A DNA stretch of 64,000 nucleotides from Labedella endophytica (GCF_003990045.1 NZ_RZGZ01000002.1:1364001-1428000), one strand, 5' to 3'; shown: positions 33,477-42,289, numbered from the stretch's first letter. The notes: generated by a model not told the origin, from the letters alone. Numbers and translations are program-made.

Positions 33477-34451
33477 CTAGGGGCCGTCGATCCGCGGGGG
33501 CACGTCCGGTTCGCCGCTCACGATCGCGCGCAGCCAGTCGCGCGCGTCGATGAAGACGTCGTCCCCGTATCGCGGGTCGAAGCTGACACGCGCCCCATCG
33601 GCGCGCGGATAGGAGCCGAGGAACACGACGCTCGGGCTGAAGCGCCGGACCCCGAGCATCGCGTCGGCGACGCGCTCGTCGAGGATGTGGCCGTCGGCGT
33701 CGATGATGAACCGGTATCGACCGAGTTCGTCGCCGATCGGGCGGGACTCGAGCAGACTCATGTTGACGCCGCGCGTGGAGAACTGCTCGAGGAGCTCGAG
33801 CAGCGCACCGGCCCGGTCGACGGGCAGCTCGGCGACGAGGCTCGTCTTGTCCGCCCCTGTGGGCCGGGGCAGCTCGCGCGACGTGGAGACGAGGACGAAC
33901 CGCGTGACCGCGTTGGGGTTGTCGATGATGCCGTGGGCGAGCGTGTCGAGCGCGTAGTGGTCGACGATGTTCGGGGGTGCGACGGCGGCGTCCGCGAGGT
34001 CGTTCTCCAGCAGCCCGGCGGCCGCCTGCACGTTGCTCGACGCGGGGATGTGGGCGTGGCCGGGCAGGGTGCGATCGAGCCAGCCGCGGCATTGCGCGTA
34101 GGCGACGGGGTGCGCGGCGACGACCTTCACGTCCTCGAGGCGCGTCCCGGGGCGCACGACGAGCACGAAACCGACCCGCACGAGGTACTCCCCGATGATG
34201 CGGAGCCCCGGCATCGTCGACAGGGCGTCCTGAGCGACCGAGACCCCGCCCTCGATCGAGTTCTCGATCGCGATCATCGCCGCGGTGCTGCGTCCGCTGA
34301 CGACGTCCTCGAGCGCCTCACCCACGTTGTTGACGGAGCGCCACTCCTGCCCGCGAGCCTCGTCGACCTGGGCGAGCGCCGCCTCCGTGAACGTCCCGCG
34401 CGGCCCGAGATAGCTGTAGCTGCGGGGTTCGGGCGCTGGCGCTGTCGACAT
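33477..34451 (-). CDS. pheA: Prephenate dehydratase
   Basis: A 324-residue enzyme converting prephenate to phenylpyruvate for phenylalanine synthesis. The N-terminal periplasmic-binding-like catalytic domain shows YLGPRGTFTEAAL, AMIAIENSIEGGVS and the catalytic NAVTRFVLVS (Thr-Arg-Phe). A C-terminal ACT regulatory domain (GALLELLEQFSTRGVNMSLLESRPIG) implies feedback by phenylalanine. There is no fused chorismate mutase, as usual in actinobacteria. It is 38 nt upstream of the membrane-protein trio and may share a transcript with it. Confidence 0.96.
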   Translation of the reverse strand: MSTAPAPEPRSYSYLGPRGTFTEAALAQVDEARGQEWRSVNNVGEALEDVVSGRSTAAMIAIENSIEGGVSVAQDALSTMPGLRIIGEYLVRVGFVLVVRPGTRLEDVKVVAAHPVAYAQCRGWLDRTLPGHAHIPASSNVQAAAGLLENDLADAAVAPPNIVDHYALDTLAHGIIDNPNAVTRFVLVSTSRELPRPTGADKTSLVAELPVDRAGALLELLEQFSTRGVNMSLLESRPIGDELGRYRFIIDADGHILDERVADAMLGVRRFSPSVVFLGSYPRADGARVSFDPRYGDDVFIDARDWLRAIVSGEPDVPPRIDGP

Positions 34452-34525
34452 AGGGGAAGCCTAACGGGCACCCCAGCGGTCGGACCCTGTGCATCCGAGA
34501 GCGGTGTCGTGTCCGAACGCTGGGC

Positions 34526-35251
34526 ATGGAACGATCAGGTATGCCCCGCCGCTCCCGCCTCCGCCGCACGCTCGCCGCCATCGGAGCCCTCGTGCTGGGC
34601 GGGTCCCTCGCCGCGTGCTCGGCGACGCCGGACCCCGAGTCCGCCGAGGTGCCAGAGGGCGACGGGCCCGTGGTCGCGTTCTACGGCGACTCGTACACCC
34701 TCGGCACCGGCGCGAGCGATCCGTCCGCCCGGTGGTCCACGGTGATCGCGCAGCAGCATGGGTGGCGCGAAGTGAATCCGAGCGTCAACGGGCTCGGGTT
34801 CGTCAACGCCCGCGGCGCGTTCGGTGAGGGCAGCGGGGACCTGCCGGACCTCATCATCGCGGCGGACCCCGACATCGTCTTCGTCACGATGGGCCTCAAC
34901 GACAACTTCCGGTATGACTCGTCGGCCGACCTCATCCGCGAACAGATCTCGGCCGATCTGACCCGATTGAACGATGCACTGCCCGATGCCCGCGTCATCG
35001 TCGTGGAGCCGTTCTGGTACACGGAGGACCGGCCCGAGTCCGTCTCGACCATCATCGGCTGGGTGGAGGCGGCCGCCGCGGACATCGACGCGGACTACAT
35101 CCCGGGAGCGAGCCGGTGGTTGGACGGCCACTACGCAGGCTCGGACGACAGCTGGATGGCCTCCGACGGTCTCCACCCCGACGACACCGGCTACGCCCAC
35201 ATGGCCGAGCAGATGGACGCGGCCCTCGCCGCCCTCACCCCACCCCTCTGA
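34526..35251 (+). CDS. SGNH/GDSL-hydrolase lipoprotein
   Basis: A 241-residue exported esterase or deacylase. The signal peptide ends in lipobox LAAC, so the protein is lipid-anchored. SGNH blocks are visible: YGDSYTLG with the Ser nucleophile, a Gly in GLGFVNARG, GLNDN with Asn, and DGLHPDDTGY with catalytic Asp and His. An ATG at 34541 (MPRRSRLRR) is an equally plausible start and gives a more standard signal peptide; AGG precedes it by 3 nt. It is likely to act on acyl or acetyl groups of cell-wall polymers or external substrates. It is monocistronic and ends at the large palindrome shared with pgm. Confidence 0.88.
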   Translation: MERSGMPRRSRLRRTLAAIGALVLGGSLAACSATPDPESAEVPEGDGPVVAFYGDSYTLGTGASDPSARWSTVIAQQHGWREVNPSVNGLGFVNARGAFGEGSGDLPDLIIAADPDIVFVTMGLNDNFRYDSSADLIREQISADLTRLNDALPDARVIVVEPFWYTEDRPESVSTIIGWVEAAAADIDADYIPGASRWLDGHYAGSDDSWMASDGLHPDDTGYAHMAEQMDAALAALTPPL

Positions 35252-35258
35252 CCTCCCT

Positions 35259-35326
35259 CTCTCCCCCCTAAAAACTTCGTATGTGCTCGAAAATTCGAAC
35301 ACATACGAAGTTTTCAGGGGGGAGAG
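35259..35326. terminator. 68-bp palindrome, family 2 copy C
   Basis: Arms of 34 bp (35259-35292, 35293-35326) pair at 31 of 34 positions with essentially no loop. It runs from CTCTCCCCCC through AACTTCGTATGTGCTCGAA and back. It fills the whole gap between the convergent esterase and Asp23-family genes, so it can terminate both transcripts. The same core recurs at 39252-39311 between another convergent pair. Confidence 0.85.
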
Positions 35327-35689
35327 TCAGGGGGTGAGGGAGGGGGCGGCGGGGTTGGGGGTCTCGATGTGGGAGGCGGTGACGCGCACGTCGAGACCGC
35401 CGTCGTGCTCCATCGCGTCGAGGTGGGCCCGGACGGCATCACCGACGGTCCGCAGCGTCCGCGGCACGGGGTAGGTGGAGAGGACGCCGACGGCGACCTC
35501 CACCCGCAGGCCCTTCTCCTTATCCCGGACGAGCGACACCTTGGCGGGAGCCTGGTCGTCCGACGCCGCCACGTTGACGACCGTGAGCCCCACCGCACGA
35601 TGGAGCGGACCGGCCGGATAGACGCCCACGACGCCGGGGATCCCGGCGACGAGCGTCGTCAACTCGCGGGACAGGTCGAGATCGTTCAC
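35327..35689 (-). CDS. Small Asp23/Gls24-related protein
   Basis: A 120-residue protein related to the Asp23/Gls24 (DUF322) fold, as in its neighbour. The pattern VVNVAASDDQAPAKVSLVRD followed by RVEVAVGVLSTYPVPRTLRTVGDAVRAHL and LDVRVTASHIETP resembles the beta-alpha units of that family. I placed the start at GTG 35689, which overlaps the preceding stop by four bases (GTGA). It is the third gene of the sigma-factor operon. Assignment is by pattern and context, so moderate. Confidence 0.75.
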   Translation of the reverse strand: MNDLDLSRELTTLVAGIPGVVGVYPAGPLHRAVGLTVVNVAASDDQAPAKVSLVRDKEKGLRVEVAVGVLSTYPVPRTLRTVGDAVRAHLDAMEHDGGLDVRVTASHIETPNPAAPSLTP

Positions 35690-36321
35690 CGGGGGACCTC
35701 CGTGCTCGCCGTCCGCTGGGTGTGGACGTCCTGAATGGTCACATCGATCGAGGTGACGTTGAGTTCGGTGTGCTCGCGGAGCGAGGCCCCGATGACGGCG
35801 CGCATCTCGCGCGCGAGCTCGAGGAGGTTGCGTCCGAACACGCCGGAGGCCGTCACGTCGATCGAGATCGGCTCCCCCGGGACCGTGACGTCCCCGTCGA
35901 GCCGGACCCGGCCGACGATCGCGCCGCCCACTCCGTCGCCGGCCGCGCGGATCAGACCGCGCACCGAACCCTCGGTGACCGTGAGCCGCACCTCGGGATC
36001 GACACTCGTGATCGGGATGTCCCGGCCCGCCCGCGCCTCTCTGCTGATGTTGTCCATCACGTTCTTGATCCATTTGTCGTCGCGCCCGCGATCCTCGGCG
36101 GCCTCGGCCTCGAGCATCGCCCACGTGGCCGACCGCAAGCGGCCGAGCGCGTCGAGGGCGATGAGGCAGCCCGGCGAGTTCTCGATGTCGGGGTTCCGCG
36201 GCGATCGCCCAGAGTCGAGGTAGTCGGAGAGCTCCTCGACGCTGTGACCGTCGAGGAATTCCGGGTCGAGGCCGTCGAGCACCTCCTCGGGACCCACGTC
36301 GCCCTCCTGGTCGTCCCTCAT
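35686..36321 (-). CDS. Asp23/Gls24-family protein with acidic N-terminal extension
   Basis: A 211-residue protein. The C-terminal half is an Asp23 domain (GAIVGRVRLDGDVTVPGEP, LLELAREMRAVIGASLREHT, TSIDVTIQDVH). The N-terminal ~95 residues are acidic and partly helical (HSVEELSDYLDSGRSPRNPD, LDALGRLRSATWAMLEAEAA), unlike a plain Asp23 protein. I chose the ATG at 36321, which overlaps the sigma-factor stop (ATGA) and has GGAGG 7 nt upstream. The position directly after an ECF sigma gene is where an anti-sigma factor normally sits, so the N-terminal part is a candidate for that role. Confidence 0.82.
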   Translation of the reverse strand: MRDDQEGDVGPEEVLDGLDPEFLDGHSVEELSDYLDSGRSPRNPDIENSPGCLIALDALGRLRSATWAMLEAEAAEDRGRDDKWIKNVMDNISREARAGRDIPITSVDPEVRLTVTEGSVRGLIRAAGDGVGGAIVGRVRLDGDVTVPGEPISIDVTASGVFGRNLLELAREMRAVIGASLREHTELNVTSIDVTIQDVHTQRTASTEVPR

Positions 36322-36875
36322 CGCCATTCCTCCATGTCCTTGAGCAGGGCGCGACGGGCACGGGAGAGCAGGCCCCGAACCGTCGACACGGGCAGGTCGA
36401 GCTCCTCCGCGATATCGGCGTACGCCAGCCCGCCGACCTCCTTCAGTACCCAGCATTCACGTTGCTCGGCGGGCAGCCGCCCGAGCGCGTCCGACAGCGC
36501 GCGCATCTGCATGCTCGCCTCGACCTGACGCTCCGGGGTGTTTCGTGCAGGACCCGGGGCGTCCCAATCGGCGATGTCGCGGTGGTACTTGCGTCGGCGG
36601 AGACGTTCGATGGCCTTGTTCGAGACCAGCCGCATGAGCCAGGATCTCACGACGGTCACGTCGGCGAGCTCGGCCACGTGGTTCCAGGCGTTGATGAACG
36701 ACTCCTGCACCACGTCGTCGGCCTCGTCGTTCGATCCGAGGACCTTCACGGCGTAGGCCCGGAGCATCGGACCGTAGCGTCGCATGAGGGCCTCGAACGC
36801 GGCCGGATCGCCGTCGGCGGCCCGGGATGCGAGGATGCCGTCCGAGGCGTCGGAGAGGGGAGAGCGCGCGTCCAT
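36318..36875 (-). CDS. ECF-type RNA polymerase sigma factor
   Basis: A 185-residue sigma-70 factor with regions 2 and 4 only. Region 2 spans about 26-98 (FEALMRRYGPMLRAYAVKVL, DDVVQESFINAWNH, RSWLMRLVSNKAIERLRRR) and region 4 about 128-178 (LGRLPAEQRECWVLKEVGGL, YADIAEELDLPVSTVRGLLSRARRAL). The gene is divergent from an Asp23 gene across 170 bp and starts an operon with two Asp23-family genes. Control of envelope or cell-wall stress is the likely role. No canonical zinc-type anti-sigma gene follows. Confidence 0.93.
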   Translation of the reverse strand: MDARSPLSDASDGILASRAADGDPAAFEALMRRYGPMLRAYAVKVLGSNDEADDVVQESFINAWNHVAELADVTVVRSWLMRLVSNKAIERLRRRKYHRDIADWDAPGPARNTPERQVEASMQMRALSDALGRLPAEQRECWVLKEVGGLAYADIAEELDLPVSTVRGLLSRARRALLKDMEEWR

Positions 36876-37045
36876 CCCACCCTTCCCGTTCGCGGCGAGA
36901 AAAGAATCTCGAGAAATTTCGCGATTCCGCGTGACGAAACCCGCCGTGGTGTCGTCCTATGAGTGACTATCGCACTCGGGCGGTGGTCGGCGAAACGGTC
37001 CACCACCCGCTCACCCGGATCTTGACAAACAGAAGGAGAACCATC

Positions 37046-37471
37046 ATGACGAACACCACGGCCGCGACCACATCCACCGACCTCACCGAGGCCGGCTCGG
37101 GTAAGACGGTCATCGTCGATGGCGTCGTCTCGAAGGTCGCCGGCATCGCCGCGGCCCAGGTTCCCGGCGTCCACGCGCTCGGCGGCGGCGTCACCCGCGC
37201 GATCGGCGCGATCCGCGAGGCCATCAACCAGACCGACAAGGGTCAGGGCGTGTCCGTCGAGGTCGGCGATACGCAGGCCGCCGTCGACATCACGCTCGTC
37301 GCCGAGTACCCGGTATCGCTGCAGAAGGTGGCGGACGACGTGCGCGAAGCCGTCACGACCGCGATCGAGCAGATCGTCGGACTCGAGGTGACGGAGGTCA
37401 ACGTGACCATCAACGACGTGCACCTCCCGACCGACGACGACGCCGAGCAGCACGACGCGCGCGTCCAGTAA
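37046..37471 (+). CDS. Asp23/Gls24-family envelope stress protein
   Basis: A 141-residue cytosolic Asp23 (DUF322) protein, the standard length. The fold pattern is GKTVIVDGVVSKVAGIAAAQVPGVHALGG, then VEVGDTQAAVDITLVAEYPV and VADDVREAVTTAIEQIVGLEVTEVNVTINDVH. I chose the ATG at 37046, which has AGAAGGAG 8 nt before it, rather than the upstream in-frame ATG at 36959. Family members bind membrane partners and respond to alkaline or envelope stress. It faces the ECF operon that carries two relatives, so it is a probable target of that sigma factor. Confidence 0.93.
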   Translation: MTNTTAATTSTDLTEAGSGKTVIVDGVVSKVAGIAAAQVPGVHALGGGVTRAIGAIREAINQTDKGQGVSVEVGDTQAAVDITLVAEYPVSLQKVADDVREAVTTAIEQIVGLEVTEVNVTINDVHLPTDDDAEQHDARVQ

Positions 37472-37484
37472 GGACCCCAGAGCC

Positions 37485-37525
37485 CGGAAGCCCCGACCGA
37501 ACCCCCTCATCGGTCGGGGCTTCCG
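37485..37525 (+). terminator. Intrinsic terminator after the Asp23 gene
   Basis: A perfect 15-bp stem CGGAAGCCCCGACCG / CGGTCGGGGCTTCCG with an 11-nt loop is followed by TTCGTCG, 14 nt past the stop codon. Confidence 0.9.
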
Positions 37526-37621
37526 TTCGTCGTCGGAGCAGCGCCGATCGGCGCGCGTGGCCCTCCCGACGCCCACGGCAACCTCTGGTCGCGCATCCCG
37601 CGGTCCTGCCAGAATGGCCCC

Positions 37622-39238
37622 ATGACCGACCGCGCAGGAACACCCGCAACCGAATCCGATCTCGTCGACCTCGATGCTCTGCACGAGGCGTACTACGCCC
37701 TCAAGCCCGACGTCTCCATCGCCGAGCAGCGCGTCGTGTTCGGCACGAGCGGTCACCGCGGCTCGTCGCTGTCCACCTCCTTCAACGAGGACCACATCGC
37801 CGCGACCACCCAGGCGATCGTCGAGTACCGCGCGAGCCAGGGCATCACCGGCCCCCTCTTCATCGGAGCCGACACGCATGCGCTCAGCCGTCCGGCCCTC
37901 ACGACGGCGCTCGAGGTCCTCGTGGGCAACGACGTGCGCGTGCTCGTCGACGAGTTCGACGACTTCGTGCCCACGCCTGCCCTCAGCCACGCGATCCTCG
38001 CCTACAACAACGCCGGCCACGACGACGAGGCCGACGGCATCGTCGTGACCCCGAGCCACAACCCTCCGCGCGACGGCGGCTTCAAGTACAACCCCCCGCA
38101 CGGCGGCCCGGCCGACTCCGACGCGACGTCCTGGATCGCGAATCGCGCGAACGAACTCATCGCCGCGGGCCTCGCGGACGTCACCCTCGCGGAGCCCACC
38201 GCCGTGGAGACGTACGACTTCCGGAAGGCGTACGTCGACGATCTCGCGAACATCATCGACTTCGACGTCATCAAGACGGCCGGTCTCCGCATCGGCGCCG
38301 ACCCGCTCGGTGGTGCGAGCGTGCACTACTGGCAGGCGATCGCCGACACGTACGGCCTCGACCTCACGGTCGTGAACCCCGACGTCGATCCCACGTGGCG
38401 CTTCATGACGCTCGACTGGGACGGCAAGATCCGCATGGACCCGTCGTCGGCCAACGCGATGGCCTCGGTGCTCGCCCACCGTGACGAGTACGACATCCTC
38501 ACGGGCAACGACGCCGATGCGGACCGCCACGGCATCGTCACGCCCGACGGCGGTCTCATGAACCCGAACCACTACCTCGCCGTGGCGATCGAGTACCTCT
38601 ACGCCAACCGCGACGGGTGGAAGAAGGATGCCGCGATCGGCAAGACGCTCGTCTCGTCGAGCATGATCGACCGCGTCGCCGAGTCCCTCGGCCGCCGCCT
38701 CTGGGAGGTCCCGGTGGGCTTCAAGTGGTTCGTGCCCGGACTCGTCGACGGCTCGGTGGGGTTCGGGGGCGAGGAGAGCGCGGGCGCGAGCTTCCTGCGC
38801 TTCGACGGCACCGTCTGGACCACCGACAAGGACGGCATCCTCCTGTGCCTGCTGGCGGCGGAGATCACGGCGAAGACGGGCAAGACCCCGTCGCAGCTGT
38901 ACGCCGAGCTCACCGAACGCTTCGGCTCCCCCGCCTACGAGCGCGTCGACGCGGCGGCCTCGAAGGAGCAGAAGGCCAAGCTCGGCAAGCTCGACGGCGA
39001 CGCGATCACCGCCACCGAGCTGGCCGGCGAGCCGATCATCGCGAAGCTCTCGGCCGCTCCCGGCAACGGCGCGGCGGTCGGCGGTCTCAAGGTCGTGACG
39101 GAGAACGCGTGGTTCGCCGCGCGCCCGTCGGGCACCGAGGACGTGTACAAGATCTACGCCGAGTCCTTCAAGGGCGCCGAGCACCTCAAGCAGGTGCAGG
39201 CCGAGGCCAAGCAGATCGTCGACGCCGCCATCGCCTGA
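37622..39238 (+). CDS. pgm: Phosphoglucomutase (alpha-D-glucose phosphate-specific)
   Basis: A 538-residue alpha-D-phosphohexomutase interconverting glucose 1- and 6-phosphate. The substrate-entry block is [10 protein letters not shown] at 40-49. The phospho-acceptor Ser145 lies in TPSHNPP, the metal loop is NDADADRHG, the sugar-binding loop is [11 protein letters not shown] and the phosphate site is [10 protein letters not shown]. The length fits the bacterial pgm type. It is monocistronic, with its own promoter after the terminator at 37525, and ends at a shared palindrome. Confidence 0.96.
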   Translation: MTDRAGTPATESDLVDLDALHEAYYALKPDVSIAEQRVVFGTSGHRGSSLSTSFNEDHIAATTQAIVEYRASQGITGPLFIGADTHALSRPALTTALEVLVGNDVRVLVDEFDDFVPTPALSHAILAYNNAGHDDEADGIVVTPSHNPPRDGGFKYNPPHGGPADSDATSWIANRANELIAAGLADVTLAEPTAVETYDFRKAYVDDLANIIDFDVIKTAGLRIGADPLGGASVHYWQAIADTYGLDLTVVNPDVDPTWRFMTLDWDGKIRMDPSSANAMASVLAHRDEYDILTGNDADADRHGIVTPDGGLMNPNHYLAVAIEYLYANRDGWKKDAAIGKTLVSSSMIDRVAESLGRRLWEVPVGFKWFVPGLVDGSVGFGGEESAGASFLRFDGTVWTTDKDGILLCLLAAEITAKTGKTPSQLYAELTERFGSPAYERVDAAASKEQKAKLGKLDGDAITATELAGEPIIAKLSAAPGNGAAVGGLKVVTENAWFAARPSGTEDVYKIYAESFKGAEHLKQVQAEAKQIVDAAIA

Positions 39239-39251
39239 CCCCTTCCTCTCT

Positions 39252-39311
39252 CCCCCCTTTTAACTTCGTATGTGCTCGAATTTTCAAGCACATACGAAGT
39301 TTTTAGGGGGG
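39252..39311. terminator. Palindrome, family 2 copy D
   Basis: AACTTCGTATGTGC (39262-39275) pairs perfectly with GCACATACGAAGTT (39288-39301). Outer CCCCCCT/AGGGGGG adds a second stem, separated by three T-T mismatches. The outer pairing continues with gaps to about 39247-39316. It lies between the convergent pgm and amidase-like genes. The 19 bases AACTTCGTATGTGCTCGAA are identical to those in the palindrome at 35259-35326. Confidence 0.85.
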
Positions 39312-39325
39312 CGGGAAGGGAGGGG

Positions 39326-40246
39326 TCAGGGGACGGCGTAGTACCAGACGGTGGAGTCGGGGTGGTCGATCGTGATCGCGTCGTCGACGTCGCGGAAGTC
39401 GCGGTTCTCGTTGTGTCCGGCCACCTTGATCTCGAGTCCCTCCGGGCCCTCGACGATGTCGGAGACGACCATCACGTGGTCGGGATTGTCGTTGAAGTTC
39501 CAGTCGAAGAACGCGATATCACCGACCTTGAGCTGGTCGCGCTGGGAGTCGTCGAGTCGCGTGAGCCCGGGGCCCTCGTCGCTCGCGAGCCAGTCCTCGA
39601 GCGACGGGGCGTACACCCATGCCCGCGTGCCCTGCGCGTTCGCGCTCGACCACGCGGGGGTCATCTCCCAGCCACGCGCGAGCAGGGTCTGGGAGACGAA
39701 ATTGGCGCAGTCGCCGCCTGACGGGTTGTAGTCGCCGAAGTCGGCGTTGTAGCTCTCCCAGTGGGTGAGCGCGTAGCCGAGCTGCTTGTCCACGGGGGTG
39801 AGCGCCTCGTAGGTGTACGTGCTGGTGCCGATCTCGGGGATCTTGGTCTCCCCCGCGAGCACCGTGATCTCGGCCGTCGTCGGCTGGTAGTCCGCGGTTC
39901 GCGGGACGGCAGCGGTCACGCGGGTGTCGTCGACCACCGTGAGGGAGGTGACCGGAACGCCGCCCACGAGCACCTGGGTGACCTCGGAGAGTCCGAGGCC
40001 CGTGATGGCGATCTCGCCGCCGCCGCTCACCGGTCCGACGGGTGCGTCGATGTTCGCCACGACGCTCACGTCCATCGAGACGGGCTCGAAGGCGATGGGC
40101 TCGGCCGCGGGGGCCGTCGTGCAGCCGGACATGACCAGCCCGCTGACGACCGCGACGACACCGACCAGGAGGGTCGACCGACGGCGGCGACGGGGCGATG
40201 GTGCGGTCACGGCAGGGGCATCCTCGAAGATCTGGGGTCGCTCCAT
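39326..40246 (-). CDS. Secreted IPT/TIG-domain protein with amidase-like (Amidase_6) domain
   Basis: A 306-residue exported protein. An Arg-rich cytosolic start and a hydrophobic segment end at Cys42 (VMSGCTT), so it is probably a lipoprotein. Residues ~68-132 form an IPT/TIG beta-sandwich (GGGEIAITGLGLSEVTQVLV). The C-terminal domain has GGDCANFVSQTLLARG with catalytic Cys180, WAYAPSLEDW-like sequence and DHVMVVSDI with the likely His, the pattern of the putative amidase domain Amidase_6 in the NlpC/CHAP-like fold. A role in cell-wall cleavage is likely. The ATG at 40246 (MERPQ) was chosen over an upstream in-frame codon. Confidence 0.82.
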   Translation of the reverse strand: MERPQIFEDAPAVTAPSPRRRRRSTLLVGVVAVVSGLVMSGCTTAPAAEPIAFEPVSMDVSVVANIDAPVGPVSGGGEIAITGLGLSEVTQVLVGGVPVTSLTVVDDTRVTAAVPRTADYQPTTAEITVLAGETKIPEIGTSTYTYEALTPVDKQLGYALTHWESYNADFGDYNPSGGDCANFVSQTLLARGWEMTPAWSSANAQGTRAWVYAPSLEDWLASDEGPGLTRLDDSQRDQLKVGDIAFFDWNFNDNPDHVMVVSDIVEGPEGLEIKVAGHNENRDFRDVDDAITIDHPDSTVWYYAVP

Positions 40247-40352
40247 GGTACGACGCGACGATGGGAGGAGGCCGACGGCCACGGCGGTGTCGGGGATCGG
40301 GTCCTGCCGCCCACCGGCTTCCCGAAACCGCCCGGAACATCCTAGGCTGTGA

Positions 40353-40366
40353 TTACAACGATGTAA
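40353..40366. promoter_or_regulatory. Candidate LacI-type operator for the arabinofuranosidase gene
   Basis: TTACA-ACGA-TGTAA is a perfect dyad 13 nt before the ATG at 40380, overlapping the expected promoter or ribosome site. A sugar-responsive repressor is likely. No regulator gene is adjacent. Confidence 0.55.
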
Positions 40367-40379
40367 CCGGGAGACGCAC

Positions 40380-41912
40380 ATGGCTGACGCACGACTGATC
40401 TTCGACCACCGCCGCCCCGTCGGCGCCGTGAACCGGCGCGTCTTCGGGTCCTTCATCGAGCACCTCGGGCGCGCGGTCTACGACGGTCTCCACGAGCCCG
40501 GACACCCCACGGCCGACGCCGACGGATTCCGCGAGGACGTGAAGGAGCTCGTGCGCGAGCTCGGCGTCAGCGCCGTCCGCTACCCCGGCGGCAACTTCGT
40601 CTCCGGCTTCCGCTGGGAGGACAGCGTGGGTCCGCGCGAGGAGCGGCCGAAGCGCCTCGACCTCGCCTGGCACTCCACGGAGACCAACGAGGTCGGCCTC
40701 CACGAGTTCGCCGCGTGGCTCGACGCCGTCGGCAGCGAACTCATGCTCGCCGTGAACCTCGGCACGCGCGGCACCCTCGAGGCGATCGACCTCCTCGAGT
40801 ACTCCAACCTCGCGCAGGGCTCGGCCCTCGCCGACCGGCGCATCGCGAACGGCCGCACGAGGCCGTTCGACGTGAAGATGTGGTGCCTCGGCAACGAGAT
40901 GGACGGCCCGTGGCAGCTCGGTCACCGTTCGGCCGACGACTACGGAAAGCTCGCCGCGCAGACCGCGAAGGGCATGCGCATGTTCGACCCGTCGCTCGAA
41001 CTCGTGGTGTGCGGTTCCTCCGGTCGGGGCATGCCCACGTTCGGCGAGTGGGAGCGCGTGGTCCTGAATCACGCCTACGACGACGTCGACTACATCTCCT
41101 GCCACGCCTATTACGCGGAGAAGGACGGCGACCTCGGCAGCTTCCTGGCCTCGGCGATCGACATGGACTCGTTCATCGAGCAGGTCGTCACGACGATCGA
41201 CCATGTGAAGGCCGTGAAGCGCAGCGACCACGTCGTCAACATCTCGTTCGACGAGTGGAACGTGTGGGACATCGCCCGCTTCGAGAACGTCGACAAGATC
41301 GAGGGCGTCGACAACTGGCCGGTCGCACCGCGACTGCTCGAGGACGCCTACACGGTGTCCGATGCGGTCGTCGTGGGCAACCTGCTCATCTCGCTGCTGC
41401 GCCGGGCCGACCGCGTGACGAGCGCGTCGCTCGCGCAGCTCGTCAACGTGATCGCCCCGATCATGACGGAGCCGGGTGGGATCGCCTGGAAGCAGACGAC
41501 GTTCTTCCCGTTCGCCGTGACGTCGGCGCTCGCGACGGGGCAGAGCGTCCCGACCCGGGTCGATTGCGACACCTACGAGACGAAGGAGTTCGGCGACGCT
41601 CCTCTCGTGGACGCCGTGACGACGGTGGACGAGGAGACGAACAGCGCGAGCGTCTTCGCCGTGAACCGCTCGCAGACCGAGAGCGTGCGCCTGACGATCC
41701 CCGTGGGCGAATTCGGCGACATCGCCGAGGCGACCGCCCAGACGCTGTCGGACGAGGACCCGTACGCCGTGAACACGCTCGAGAACCCAGAGCGTGTCGG
41801 CCTGAAGGCGAACGACTCGATCCGTGTGGAGAACGGAGAGGTCGTCGTCGACCTGCCGCCGATCTCGTGGACCGCGATCGCCCTGACGCGCGCCGTCGGC
41901 GCGACCGCCTAG
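40380..41912 (+). CDS. GH51 alpha-L-arabinofuranosidase
   Basis: A 510-residue glycoside hydrolase of family 51, which removes L-arabinofuranosyl groups from arabinoxylan or arabinan fragments. The (beta/alpha)8 domain begins FGSFIEHLGRAVYDG. The acid/base is Glu173 (GNEMDGPW) and the nucleophile is Glu292 (SFDEWNVW). A C-terminal beta-sandwich follows from about residue 370. No signal peptide is seen, so it acts on imported oligosaccharides. It has a dyad operator just upstream and overlaps the convergent DUF2834 gene by four bases. Confidence 0.95.
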   Translation: MADARLIFDHRRPVGAVNRRVFGSFIEHLGRAVYDGLHEPGHPTADADGFREDVKELVRELGVSAVRYPGGNFVSGFRWEDSVGPREERPKRLDLAWHSTETNEVGLHEFAAWLDAVGSELMLAVNLGTRGTLEAIDLLEYSNLAQGSALADRRIANGRTRPFDVKMWCLGNEMDGPWQLGHRSADDYGKLAAQTAKGMRMFDPSLELVVCGSSGRGMPTFGEWERVVLNHAYDDVDYISCHAYYAEKDGDLGSFLASAIDMDSFIEQVVTTIDHVKAVKRSDHVVNISFDEWNVWDIARFENVDKIEGVDNWPVAPRLLEDAYTVSDAVVVGNLLISLLRRADRVTSASLAQLVNVIAPIMTEPGGIAWKQTTFFPFAVTSALATGQSVPTRVDCDTYETKEFGDAPLVDAVTTVDEETNSASVFAVNRSQTESVRLTIPVGEFGDIAEATAQTLSDEDPYAVNTLENPERVGLKANDSIRVENGEVVVDLPPISWTAIALTRAVGATA

Positions 41913-42289
41913 GGCGATTCCGACCGCTCGTCCCGGCCCTCCGCGAGCGCACGCTCGCGGAGGGCCAGGAAGAGCGGGAAGGCGAATGCGAGCGCGATGA
42001 AGGGCGCGGTGAGGACGACGAGCCAGACGCGCTTCATGCGCAGCCGCCTCCCCTCCACGATCATGAAGATCACCGCGGCGACGGCGACGACGAGGAGGTC
42101 CGTTGTGAGCGATGACACGGACGGGCCGCCCCCGAACCAGTCGCCGAGGACGTCGCGTCGCTCGATGATCGCGATGACGTTGTACGTCCATGTGCCCACG
42201 AGGCCCGCCGCGGCCAGTGCCAGGTAGAGGTATGCGCGCGGGGTCCACCGACGATGAGTCGGGACCGGACGGGACGATGTACCGCTCAT
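41909..42289 (-). CDS. DUF2834-like membrane protein
   Basis: A 126-residue protein with three hydrophobic helices (about 17-39, 62-81, 88-110), typical of the small DUF2834 family (YLYLALAAAGLVGTWTYN, GDWFGGGPSVSSLTTDLLV). The ATG at 42289 overlaps the upstream membrane-protein gene (ATGA). It is the last gene of the MerR operon and converges on the arabinofuranosidase gene with a four-base stop overlap. Function unknown. Confidence 0.8.
   Translation of the reverse strand: MSGTSSRPVPTHRRWTPRAYLYLALAAAGLVGTWTYNVIAIIERRDVLGDWFGGGPSVSSLTTDLLVVAVAAVIFMIVEGRRLRMKRVWLVVLTAPFIALAFAFPLFLALRERALAEGRDERSESP

Noticed and set aside
35291-35310. LexA/SOS box (TCGAACACATACGAA)
   Set aside because: Only the left half fits the actinobacterial consensus TCGAAC-N4-GTTCGA. 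The right half is ACGAAG, and the site is between convergent 3' ends, not at a promoter.
35270-35315. lox-like site, because the palindrome arms contain AACTTCGTAT as in loxP
   Set aside because: Only about 10 bases match, there is no 8-bp asymmetric spacer, the arms are far longer than 13 bp, and no Cre-type recombinase gene is near. The sequence suits a terminator or repeat element better.
36746-39184. 812-codon minus-strand frame opposite pgm and the Asp23 gene
   Set aside because: Pgm on the plus strand has all catalytic motifs. The minus frame is antisense and low-complexity.
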